From assembly GCA_013372555.1 (NCBI GenBank), contig JAAPAX010000007.1, positions 868,001-932,000 on the forward strand: a stretch of DNA of 64,000 bases, in the 5' to 3' direction. A model generated the notes under the pieces. That model saw only the letters and a program-made list of their open reading frames with translations. It ran no database searches and had not been told where the DNA came from. Numbering within the stretch: position 1 is the stretch's first letter; every line of letters starts with the position of its first letter. A program made the translations under genes and the position numbers. This DNA is from Elsinoe arachidis (Eukaryota; Ascomycota; Dothideomycetes; Myriangiales; Elsinoaceae). Positions 33,520-42,163 of this stretch are shown here, piece by piece.

Positions 33520-34316
33520 TTAGGGAAGAGTCTCTATATTACCTCTACAAGATAGGCTTATTAAACTACTAAGTAGTAGCAAGCTACTAATGCTATAGCA
33601 AGAGCTACCGCTTTAGCTAGAGAAGAGCTTTAAAAACAACTCGCGTAAGTAGTATCTAACCTTCCCTAGGGTTGCGATTTAATTATAATTCTATTAGTAA
33701 TTTAGAGGCTTATAAGTTTTTGTAGTTTCGATAACTAATAGCGCTACTCTAAGACTACTAACGAGCAAGACTTCTAGCACGTTTCGGATAACAAGTAGCA
33801 AGCTCTTCGCCTTACACTAGAAGCTACTAGTAGCGATAGTAAGGCAAAGAAGATAGCCTTAACTAGCCTCTACTACGTAGTATACGCCGGCGAGATTATA
33901 GAGATAGAGAAGAGAATACTAGCCTCTAATCTATGCTAATAGTATAGTTATAAGACTAAGGATAATAAAGACGTAGCGGTATATCGAGTCTAGAAGGAGA
34001 AGAGCAAGAGCAAGTTATATAAGTACTACGTAAGGGAGAGTAAAGATTATTACTCGGCGCTAGTAGAAGAATCGTCTAGAGAATTATAGTCTAAATTATA
34101 AGAAACTATAGACCTAAAGAAACGTATTATAGACTTAGAGCTAGCATTAGCGAAGGCCATTAGTAAGCTAGAGAAGTAGGGGGCTAGAATAGCAAGGCTC
34201 GAAGACCTTATAAGGCTAGAGAATAAGGAAGAGAAGGAGATAGAGGAGGTAGAGGAGATAGAGGAAGCTAAGGGGTTACTAGTACTACTAGAGAATAAAG
34301 CTAAGGACTTATAATT
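33520..34316 (+). pseudogene. Degenerate Cys-cluster plus coiled-coil gene (inner element, plus strand)
   Basis: Beginning at an ATG near 33,520 the plus frame is interrupted almost only by TAG/TAA. The middle has residues in a spacing like a small zinc cluster (about 33,930-34,035) where several Tyr codons (TAT/TAC) probably replace Cys codons. The C-terminal ~85 residues (34,060-34,310) form a Lys/Glu/Leu heptad-rich coiled coil (DLKKRIIDLELALAKAISKL, then EEKEIEEVEEIEEAK). This resembles a fungal repeat-associated family with a Cys cluster (DUF3716-like), which is inference. The minus-strand ORF 34050-34337 is its antisense shadow. Confidence 0.55.
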
Positions 34317-34549
34317 ATAAACTATAATAATTAGCATAGCGTTTAGTTATATTATAATACCTAAGGAGCAAATCTATAACTATCTTACTGTCTATCTACC
34401 TTTTATCTTGTCTTCTCTATTAGCTTAGTCCTTCGCCTACTTCTTCTAACGCTTATTACCTATGTATTACTTAGCGCACTACCCTAGAAATCCTCTAGCT
34501 ATATAATATTAATATCTAGTAATTGCTCTTAATAAGACCGATCGATCTA

Positions 34550-37350
34550 GCTATCTTTCACCTGCTCTAATTATATAGTAGTAGAGGTAGAGGCAGGCGC
34601 GGCCCTTAGGGGTTTCTCTAAGAGTAGGTTAGCCTCTATAGAGTTAAAGACGCGGAAGTAGTTAGATAGTGTTAGAGTCGGAAATACGCTCTAACTCCTA
34701 GCTTTAGTTACTATAGTTAGTTCTATCTATTAAAAGTTACTAGTGCTTAAATCTATAATAGTAAAAGAGGTTAGTAGTTAGTTTAGATTAACTATCTATA
34801 ATAGCTAACTCCGCTCGTTCTTAACAGTAGCTCTCTCTTAAGCTAGCTCGGTTATTCTAGCTAGTAGCGCTAGCGTAAAGGCTAGAGAGGCATTAGCGTT
34901 ATAGTTAATAAACTCTATCTCGAACTAAGTAAGTCTACTAACTAACGATTTATATAGTAATTTATCTAGTCCGAATCGCTTAGCTATTTTCTGTAGCCTT
35001 ATATTAATATAGAACTACGAGCAAGCGCGAATTAACGCTATAATCTCTTCGCTAGAGCGACTAATAGGACGCTTAAATATATAGCGAGATAGTTAGCTAG
35101 ATAGTACTAGGTTAAGATCTATATCGAAATCTAGGTCGTTATCTAGGTTGTTATCTAGGTCGTTATCTAGTTTGCAATCTAGTTCGCGAGTTAGATAACT
35201 TAAACTTCTAGATAGACAAGAGAGAGTCTATTTTGCGCGCTAAGATAGAGTATAAGATAGAATATAACTTAAAGCGTAAGTTAGAGCGTAAGATAGTACG
35301 TAAGATAGTACATAAGATTAAGCACGAGATAGGCCTCTAGATTATAATTTAGAGGCGATTAAGCTATAATTCGATAATAGCACCCTAGAGAAGATAGACA
35401 CCTCCTCTACTAGCTAGTCTATAACCTTACTACTCTAGTACTCGTATATAAGCTTAATGTTATACCTCCTATTACCGCTACTACTAGTAGTTCTAAAGGC
35501 CTTAAGTAGATCCTCGAGGTGCTCTCTTTCTAAGGCGTTCTATACTAGTTAGATAGGCTTATTAAAGAAGTCGAACTTATCGATAAGGTAGTAGTCTATG
35601 TACCTCTTAAATAAGTCTTTACTATACTACTAGAGGTCGAAGTAGGCTTACTTCTTAGAGTAATAGGCTAATAAGTTATATAGCTAGTAGCGATAGTTTA
35701 AATAACTAACCTTAATTATAAGGAGGATAGTATCTAACTATAGCGTATTATTATAGATATTAAGAAGAGTCTTTTTATAGACTAGATTACTGTCTAATGT
35801 CTATCTACGTGTTATCTTCTATATCTCGATAGTAATATACGTTAACTACTTTAGCTTCTTTACTAGCGAAGTTATAGACCTAGTCGCCTTAGCTTTCGAG
35901 ACTACTATATAGGTAGTAGCTAGTAGCTTTATTACTCTATTACGATAAAGGTTAGCAGTAGTAACGATATAGCCGATAGGCTAACTTAAGCTCTAAGACG
36001 ACGAGGCTTATAAGGCCGATAACGAGGGAACCTTAGAGAGAGGTACGACTAGAGAGGAGCGAGTTAAATCGCTACGACTCGTAGTACTAACTCGCTAATG
36101 CACGACTAATGCCTAACGTAACAACGAGGTTAGCGCGGCTATTAATTCTCGCTAGAAAGGCTATTTACTACTATAATAGAAAGGATTAATTACATTATAG
36201 AAGCTATATCTTGTATAACTCTTAATTATGTTATTATAGAAGAAGGCTATTAGAGCGACTAGGTAGAGAGCTATCTAAATATTAGTAATTAAAGCTATAA
36301 CAAACGGAAGGCAAAAGAGGTAGAAGAGAAATACGAAATAAACGAGGAGATACCTTTTTATATTAGTAATTACTAGTGTAGGTACGCCGAGTTATTAGTA
36401 TAATTCACTCGGTAATTCTAGTAGTCTCTCTCTTCTAAACTCTTAAAAATTGCTCTAATAGCACAAACGAGCCTTGCCGACTATAATCGAGTACATATAG
36501 ACGGTCTAATTTATGCAGAATAGGCTTAATACCTATTACAAAATGAAACTAGACTTTATTACGAAGGTGCTAGTAAGTAGTAACATATATCTTGTTACTA
36601 TTATTATAAACAGTTACACTATCAAAATCGGTAAATCCGCTAGCTATAAGCGCGCTTAAACACTACTAAAGAGTAGTAGTAGGCAGATATTCGTTAATGT
36701 CTAGCAATTAGTAAGTTTATAATTTGTTAGTAATTCTATATATAAGTCGCTTACTAAAATCTTCTATAACTTCTTAGTGTTCTTTAACTAACTTAATCGG
36801 CACTAGAATACTACTATACGTCTCTCCTTAATGCTCTAGATAGTTATAATTAAGCTCTAGTATCCCTAGTATAGTCTATAGCCTCCTCCTTAACTAATTA
36901 CAAATACTCTAGTAGTTATAGGTCTAAGTAAAGGTTACTACCTCTTACTATATAATTAGTATATAGACTACAAGGAAGGCGATCTTATCTAGCTCGGAAG
37001 AGGTATTAAAGCCTTAATTAGCTACTAAGTCGATAAAATAAGCTCTCTAGGGGTCGAGCTATTATACTTACTAACTCTAGTATATCTTAATCTACTAGTT
37101 CAAGCGCGAGGTTCTATATCTAAAGCAATCTTTAAAGCTTAAGGGTTCTCTAGATTCGTCTATAACAAGCTCGATCTCTCGTTAGAGGTCGTAATAAAGA
37201 TTAGCAACTTAGATAGTCTCGGCGCTATAGTCTATAACGAGCCTTAATAGTATTATACCTCTTATAGTAACAGTAGTAAGATATTAAGTAGCGACCGACT
37301 ACTAAGTCCGTCTAGATATATTGTAATAGATCTAGATAAGCTATTGTAAC
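34550..37350 (-). pseudogene. Long degenerate minus-strand gene of the inner element
   Basis: A minus frame of roughly 900 codons is readable between about 37,350 and 34,550 with mostly TAA/TAG interruptions. It includes Ser/Thr-rich, charged and helical stretches (for example 36,700-37,000) and two internal amino-acid repeats (35,110-35,190 and 35,240-35,330). No transposase catalytic motif could be recognised. Convergent with the plus-strand Cys-cluster gene. Exact ends and any frameshifts cannot be fixed by eye. Confidence 0.4.
35120..35330. repeat. Two short in-frame tandem repeats in the inner element's long gene
   Basis: At 35,120-35,180 a 15-base unit like ATCTAGGTCGTTATC recurs in phase (Leu-Asp-Asn-Asp type repeats on minus). 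At 35,240-35,330 a 12-base unit like GTACGTAAGATA recurs several times (Leu-Ser-Tyr-type repeats on minus). Both unit lengths are multiples of three. Confidence 0.6.
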
Positions 37351-37559
37351 TAAGCGTCGATTATACTATATATCTAGATTCTCTAATACTTAAACTTGTA
37401 GTAAGCGTCTAGATACTATACGAAATCTAGCTCTAGAGAATACTAAATTACTTAATTAACTTGTATATAGTAGCGACAGTACTTAAAGTCCTCTAGATAG
37501 AGAAATCTAGCAATTTCCGCTATATAGCAACTATATAAGGAATTAGCAATTCTATCTGT

Positions 37560-37635
37560 AATTTGCCTCTTTTAGAATTATATATATATTTTAATAATAT
37601 TATATCTTACTTATATATATATATATATATTATCC
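37560..37635. repeat. AT-rich microsatellite (AT dinucleotide tract)
   Basis: Runs of alternating AT around 37,583-37,590 and 37,612-37,632 inside the inner element. No gene content in the stretch from here to the right TIR that I can support. Confidence 0.7.
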
Positions 37636-38257
37636 CTTAGCTATAAGCCTTAATACTACCTTACTTATACTTATACTATAGCGCCTCTAGCATTATAGCG
37701 TCCCTATACTCTTTGTCGCTATCGCTATAGTCTACCTACTTATATAGATCTATATTCTAGCGGATATAGTAGAGAGCTCTTAGGCTAAGTTCGTAGCTAT
37801 TGTCTTAAAGTTAACTAAGTATATAAGGGTTATCGATATAATAATCGGAGAAGTACTACTAGATATTGTCGCGGAGCACTTAGGTGTCCTTAGCCTTTAG
37901 GTAGGCTAATAACTTCTAATTCTTTATTTATTATATAAGAGTACCTCTACTAATATTAATACTATACTCTTCTTGAAGCTTCTTAACTACCTTATCTCTA
38001 GTAAAGCACTCTAAGGATATCTACTCTGTAATAGTTAGCTACTAATTGTCGAGATTAATCGCTAGTTAAGGCATTATTTATCTAAGCTAAGAAAAATTAT
38101 AGAGCGTAATTATATAACTACTAATGCGAAATATATAATAAAAATTATATTAAACAATAGAGAATTCAATTCTTAGTAACTTATAATTAATGCTATATAA
38201 TAATAATCGATATTAGTAGAGTTATCTTTTTTAGTTATGAGATTTATTCTAATACGG

Positions 38258-38297
38258 AGGTACGCTAAGGAGTTTTGCGACAAGTGTAAGAATATCC
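38258..38297. repeat. Right terminal inverted repeat of the inner element
   Basis: Partner of 33156-33193. It retains CpA/TpG sites that are mutated in the left copy (for example CACTTGTCGC against TACTTGTCGT). Confidence 0.75.
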
Positions 38298-38310
38298 ACC
38301 CATACAAAAT

Positions 38311-38346
38311 TGCCAAGCAATCCCACTAATTTTGAGCACAAGAATA
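38311..38346. repeat. Right terminal inverted repeat of the outer element (36 bp)
   Basis: Exact reverse complement of 16683-16718; ends GAGCACAAGAATA next to single-copy flank CCGGTCTTCG. The TA at 38345-38346 pairs with TA at 16683-16684 as the likely target duplication. Confidence 0.9.
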
Positions 38347-38896
38347 CCGGTCTTCGACGTTGAGCTTCCAAGCCAATGCCGAGAGACGTTGTAGAGTCTA
38401 TTGCACGTTCTATGTCAACATCTTCTGGCCATGCGATATTTTCGCACTAGGAATCAGATACTCGCAAGTGTCATAGGAGTGTAGCTGGTCGTTAATCTAG
38501 GGCGTGATGTTTGGGAAGAATCTGGTGAGATGGTGAACATTTGGTGGCGAACATGAGTCGATCAGTAAGTGTTGAGCTTTTCATCCTTCCACAGTCTCCC
38601 GTATGCAGGACTATTGCATCAGCTTATGGAGCGATCCAAGCTTAACAGCGAATATCGTTTCAGATCATGAAGCACTGCAACGGTATAACTGGCACTCGGA
38701 GATGTCCAACGAGCCGCGGACGAAAGAAGTCTTTCGGCATGGAGCCGGGGGCACGCGAGACGTTGGGATCGTCTTGATATCGCTCGATCTAGTCGACGGG
38801 CTATGAAGTGGTCCTCCATCAGTATAAAGAGTAGCTCTCGGACTGCAGAATAAGTCCTACAACCTCAGCACCAGATCCTCTGGACCTCGAGCGATT
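38347..38896. other. Gene-free flank between the repeat island and the secreted-protein gene
   Basis: About 550 bases of normal composition. It contains the promoter of the following gene. The small ORF pair at 38,603-38,819 (both strands) has no convincing protein character. Confidence 0.5.
38823..38829 (+). promoter_or_regulatory. TATA-like box upstream of the secreted-protein gene
   Basis: TATAAAG about 70 bases upstream of the ATG at 38897, a typical distance for a fungal TATA box with a short leader. No further element was recognised. Confidence 0.35.
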
Positions 38897-40059
38897 ATGA
38901 AGGCCGCTCTTCTCCTCACTGCCTTGGCAGGAAGCACTATCGCCGTTGGTGACAAGCCTAGCAAACAAGAATGCATTAACGATACAAATCAGTTCGTCGC
39001 GAACTTCAGGAACAGCGTCAAAGAGCCTCTGAATTACTGCAAATTCTTGGCAAAAGAGTGGGTACTTTCAAACCCGCTGCGTATGCCATTACTGATCTAG
39101 CACAGTGCAGCCTTCGTCTCCTCGTTGTGGGACCGCAATTATTACTTGCATTTCATCACAGGTCCATGCCACTGCGTCAAAAATTACAAGGAGTTCCGAT
39201 CGAGCCTGAAGGGTTCGGCTAAGAAGGCCAAAGCTAAAGCTACGACTCAGGTCAAGGCGATGGATTTCATCGCCTCTTGGTTCGGCAATACGCTCTATGA
39301 TGCAAGACAGTGGTGTTGGGCCTGGGAGACGTAAGTTGCGATACCTCACAGAAATGCACAGAGTTGACCATGACCAGAGCTGCAAACCGAACGGTCTCTC
39401 CCGGCAGCCTTCCAGTGTCAACGATATATGAGCGCTGCAGCCAAGTCCTCAACCCGCCCACGTCCCAGATTGATCCTAAGGACGCTGCAGCCCCCAATTT
39501 GTTCGTCAACCCCACGTTCTATGGCACTGGCTCCTTCTATTCGGGAACGAGCAGGAATTTCTCGATGGCTGGCTGGAACGCCACCCGAGGCGCGATTTAC
39601 TATTCCTCTTATAATCGCACGAAGTGGTACTACGATGGAAGCTCGAGCGAGATGGTCATGACCAATGGATACAGCATAGATCCAAAGAACAAGGAGAAGG
39701 GCATGGCGACGATCAAACAAACAGTCTCCAACCTTACTGCAGGTTCCCAATACCGGATCTGGCTCAATGAATTTCGGGGTTGCATGACAGTACAATCGAG
39801 CCTCACGAAGACGGGAGGTAATGCCTGCCAATGGGATGTTCTTGTGGACAGCAAAAGCATCCTTTCCAGGCAAAGCAAGCCTGGTGAGGCCTTTCCAAAC
39901 TTCAAGCTCTATCCTACACGTCATAAGATCACTGGGCCGATCATATTCAACGCCACTAAGCCGGAGCACACCATCACTTTCCAGACCACCAGGATTGATC
40001 GGGATCCCGGTTATGCTGGTTGGAACTTGGCTAAAGTCGTGCTTACAGGCCCGTGGTAG
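38897..40059 (+). CDS. Predicted secreted protein with C-terminal beta-rich domain (355 aa, three exons)
   Basis: Exons 38897-39057, 39106-39330 and 39378-40059; introns 48 nt (weak donor GTGGGT) and 47 nt (GTAAGT). Total 1,068 nt, a multiple of three. The N-terminus MKAALLLTALAGSTIAVG is a signal peptide with likely cleavage after Ala/Val-Gly. The first domain (~20-145) is Cys-containing (ECIND, NYCKF, GPCHCVKNY, WCWAWE). The second (~175-355) is rich in Asn/Thr/Tyr/Trp with several N-glycosylation sequons (NRT, NFS, NAT, NLT) and looks like a carbohydrate-binding-type beta sandwich (NPTFYGTG... GWNLAKVVL). Unknown function; an effector or cell-wall protein is inference. The first intron is the least certain part. 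Confidence 0.7.
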
Positions 40060-40345
40060 CCGAGATATATTGGTGGCTAAATGGTTGGCGTTTTGTAGAC
40101 TGCTTCACTTGATTAGAACAATACATTCTAGATATCATACCTCATCCAAGTTTCTGGACCACCGCCATTAACGACCCTCACGAATTTGACAGCGCTCGAG
40201 TAATTTCCGGGATCCTCTACGAGCTCATGTATAGTGTCCCTAGACATTGCCGACCAGACCACGTGACCCCGCGACCAAAGCGCGCCCCACCTCCTGCTCC
40301 CGCGTCACCTCACACCCACCCTGCATCGTCCTCCCTATAACCACG

Positions 40346-40924
40346 ATGCCGTCCGCCTCCAGCTCCACGACCGTCGAGCACGCTATCCGCACAGCCGACA
40401 AAGACCGACTCCGCAACGTGCTCCTCGCCGTACTCAAGCTCCCCGAAGCCAAAGCATTCGTGGAACGACAACTCCTCGTCCCTTCTTCTCCCAACGGCAA
40501 CAACCCCACGGCTCCAATTAGCAAGCGGAAACGCTACGAGCACTGTGTCAATTGTAAGGAGGAGTTCGACGTCAATTTCAACGACGAGGAGGCGTGTCGG
40601 TGGCATGATGGTGAGTACCAAATCCCGGCCCGATCTCCCATTGCCCGCCTCTCATTCCTGCCTTCCCGCCTTCCCCTTCAGATCGCGACGCCGCGGTGGC
40701 AGCATTGACGCCCAGCAGGACAGCTTGAAGTCGATTGGGATGGCGACTTCTGGGCCGATCATGATGAGAATTGCCACGGTACGATCGACACGGAGGATAT
40801 GAGGGAGGAGTACCCCGAGGGGTTCAAGTGGGACTGCTGCGGTGGGCCGGGAGGCTCGGAAGGGTGTCAGGTGGGAGAGCACGAGGGTGGAGGAGAGGCG
40901 AGGGATGGGAAGCGGAGGTCGTGA
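40346..40924 (+). CDS. Small C2H2-like zinc-binding protein, copy 1 (156 aa, two exons)
   Basis: Exons 40346-40610 and 40719-40924; intron 108 nt (GTGAGT...AGCAG). The N-terminal part is a short helical region (VEHAIRTADKDRLRNVLLAVLKLPEAKAFVERQLL), then a KRKRYE basic patch and HCVNCKEEFDVNFNDEEACRWHDG, a Cys-x2-Cys...Cys-x2-His zinc motif, split by the intron exactly at the WHDG Gly. The tail has EEYPEGFKWDCC and GCQVGEHEGG, further Cys/His residues. The family is common in filamentous fungi and uncharacterised. The next gene is a diverged tandem copy with the intron at the same place. Confidence 0.8.
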
Positions 40925-41098
40925 GAGGATAGCGGAGGGATTATCATGGGCGACTACAGAACGATGGAACGCTAACAAAGCTTGAGAGGAGTGGTGGCAT
41001 TCTGTACATATCCGATACGGTACAAGCAACTTCACCTTCACAGCCAACATTCCACTACTTGAGCTTCTCTGCATCCCATACGAGGGATACCTCCTGTC

Positions 41099-41873
41099 AT
41101 GGCAGACTTAGCCACAGTCGGAGACGCCATCAGATCTGCACACCCGGAACGGATGCGACAAGTCCTCCTTGACCTCGCTCAAGATCCGCACAGTCGCGAG
41201 CTCATCTCACAAAAGCTTCTGATTACCGCGGCCGACAACAAGAATCCAAGACCGACCGCCCAGACCCGGAAGCGCAGACGCTATGAGAAGTGTTCCTATT
41301 GCAACGATGAGTTCGACGTCTCAAACAACGCCGCCGATGCATGCAGATCCCATCCGGGTACGTTCACTTCAAGCACGTGGAACCCTGCCCATATCGCCCT
41401 TCATGTGATCTCGACCCTCATCTCGACCCATGTCCCGATCAGCCACTCATTCATTCCAGACTCAGCTCGACCGCCATTCCTTCGAGCTCCCCAGACCCCT
41501 ACAGACCAAGCTGACTCGGCACCCAGGACACCTCTTCAACGACTGGGAGACCGGCCGAAGTGGCCACGATCATTCCTACGGCAAGACTGACGCGGAGAGG
41601 AAGAAAGCACGAGACCACAGGGGTTACTGGTGGACCTGCTGCCGTGCGCCACAGTTCGAGGGCGAGGAGAACAAGTCGTGGTGCAGAGTCGGTCGGCACG
41701 AGGCCGTGTCCGCGGCGCGGAACGCGATGGTCCATGAGCCCAGGGGTTGGACGCTACCAGGCAGGCGCAGGGAGCAGATGGTTATGCTTAGTGGAGGGCG
41801 GATCATGCCACCGGGGTACAATCCGCATTACTGGGATGAGGGAATGGGAGGCCAGCCAAGATGGAGGGAATAG
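41099..41873 (+). CDS. Small C2H2-like zinc-binding protein, copy 2 (201 aa, two exons)
   Basis: Exons 41099-41357 and 41527-41873; intron 169 nt (GTACGT...CCCAG). Layout matches copy 1: helical start (VGDAIRSAHPERMRQVLLDLAQDP), RKRRRYEKCSYCNDEFDV, then ACRSHPG with the intron in the same Gly codon, followed by RGYWWTCCRAP and SWCRVGRHE. It has an extra C-terminal ~60 residues ending in a Gly/Pro/Trp-rich tail. The shared intron position and order of motifs show tandem duplication, and the low identity shows it is not recent. Function unknown. Confidence 0.8.
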
Positions 41874-42163
41874 TTGAAGTTGTAACTTTTTGGAATTGTC
41901 ATATATCATTTTCCACCATCTATCTCGAGTGCTCAATGTGCTGCATAAGAACAAAACAAAAGACGAAAATCAGACAGCTCGGTGGAACTACTTCAACGCC
42001 TAGAGAACCGAGAAATGGTCGGGCTGATCACTCCTCTCCTGGCTTTTTTCCCATCTATGCATAGCTTCCTTTCTATCGCGGGCAGATCAATCTATCAGAC
42101 CCCGTGTATCCCTCTCGGACCAGGCCAACCAACGCGAACGCAAGATCATGCTTACGCACGAAT

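Larger units (their letters stand above)
33161..38292. mobile_element. Inner TIR element of about 5.1 kb, RIP-mutated
   Basis: An imperfect inverted repeat of nearly 40 bases (33156-33193 and 38258-38297 reverse-complemented) reads GGATATTCTTAYACTTGTCGY then AAAACTC. The mismatches inside this core are C/T. Each copy contains TA just outside TTCTTA (33159-33160, 38293-38294), fitting a TA target duplication. Two degenerate genes converge inside it. The ends resemble those of the outer element in starting TA|TTCTT, which may mean a shared superfamily. Only ~50 bases separate its right end from the outer right end. Confidence 0.7.
16683..38346. mobile_element. Nested, RIP-degraded transposon island bounded by a 36-bp perfect inverted repeat
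   Basis: Bases 16683-16718 are an exact reverse complement of 38311-38346 (36/36 by direct reading; inner end GCTTGGCA). Both outer edges are TA, so the arrangement fits a TIR element beginning TTCTTGTGCTC with a TA target-site duplication, as in the Tc1/mariner superfamily. The class assignment is inference. Removing the three nested insertions and their duplications leaves about 3.6 kb of host element: 16685-18511, 23931-24822, 32295-33160 and 38295-38344. In this host sequence each strand has one frame interrupted almost only by TAA/TAG, so the coding strand is unclear. The first 1.7 kb reads best on plus, the later parts at least as well on minus. Large cargo-type elements (Starships) are an alternative, but the interior is explained by nested insertions. 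Confidence 0.8.

Noticed and set aside
34050..34337. 95-codon minus-strand open frame, the longest uninterrupted one in the island
   Set aside because: It is Ser/Leu/Ile-rich and exactly antisense to the Lys/Glu heptads of the coiled-coil remnant; the plus strand carries the coherent protein.
16683..38346. Starship-type giant cargo element
   Set aside because: The interior is accounted for by two LTR elements and a second TIR element with duplications; I found no tyrosine-recombinase-like gene or intact cargo, and the edges are TA with a 36-bp TIR.
38603..38819. Overlapping small ORFs on both strands upstream of the secreted-protein gene
   Set aside because: They mirror each other, lie in the promoter region and have no protein features.
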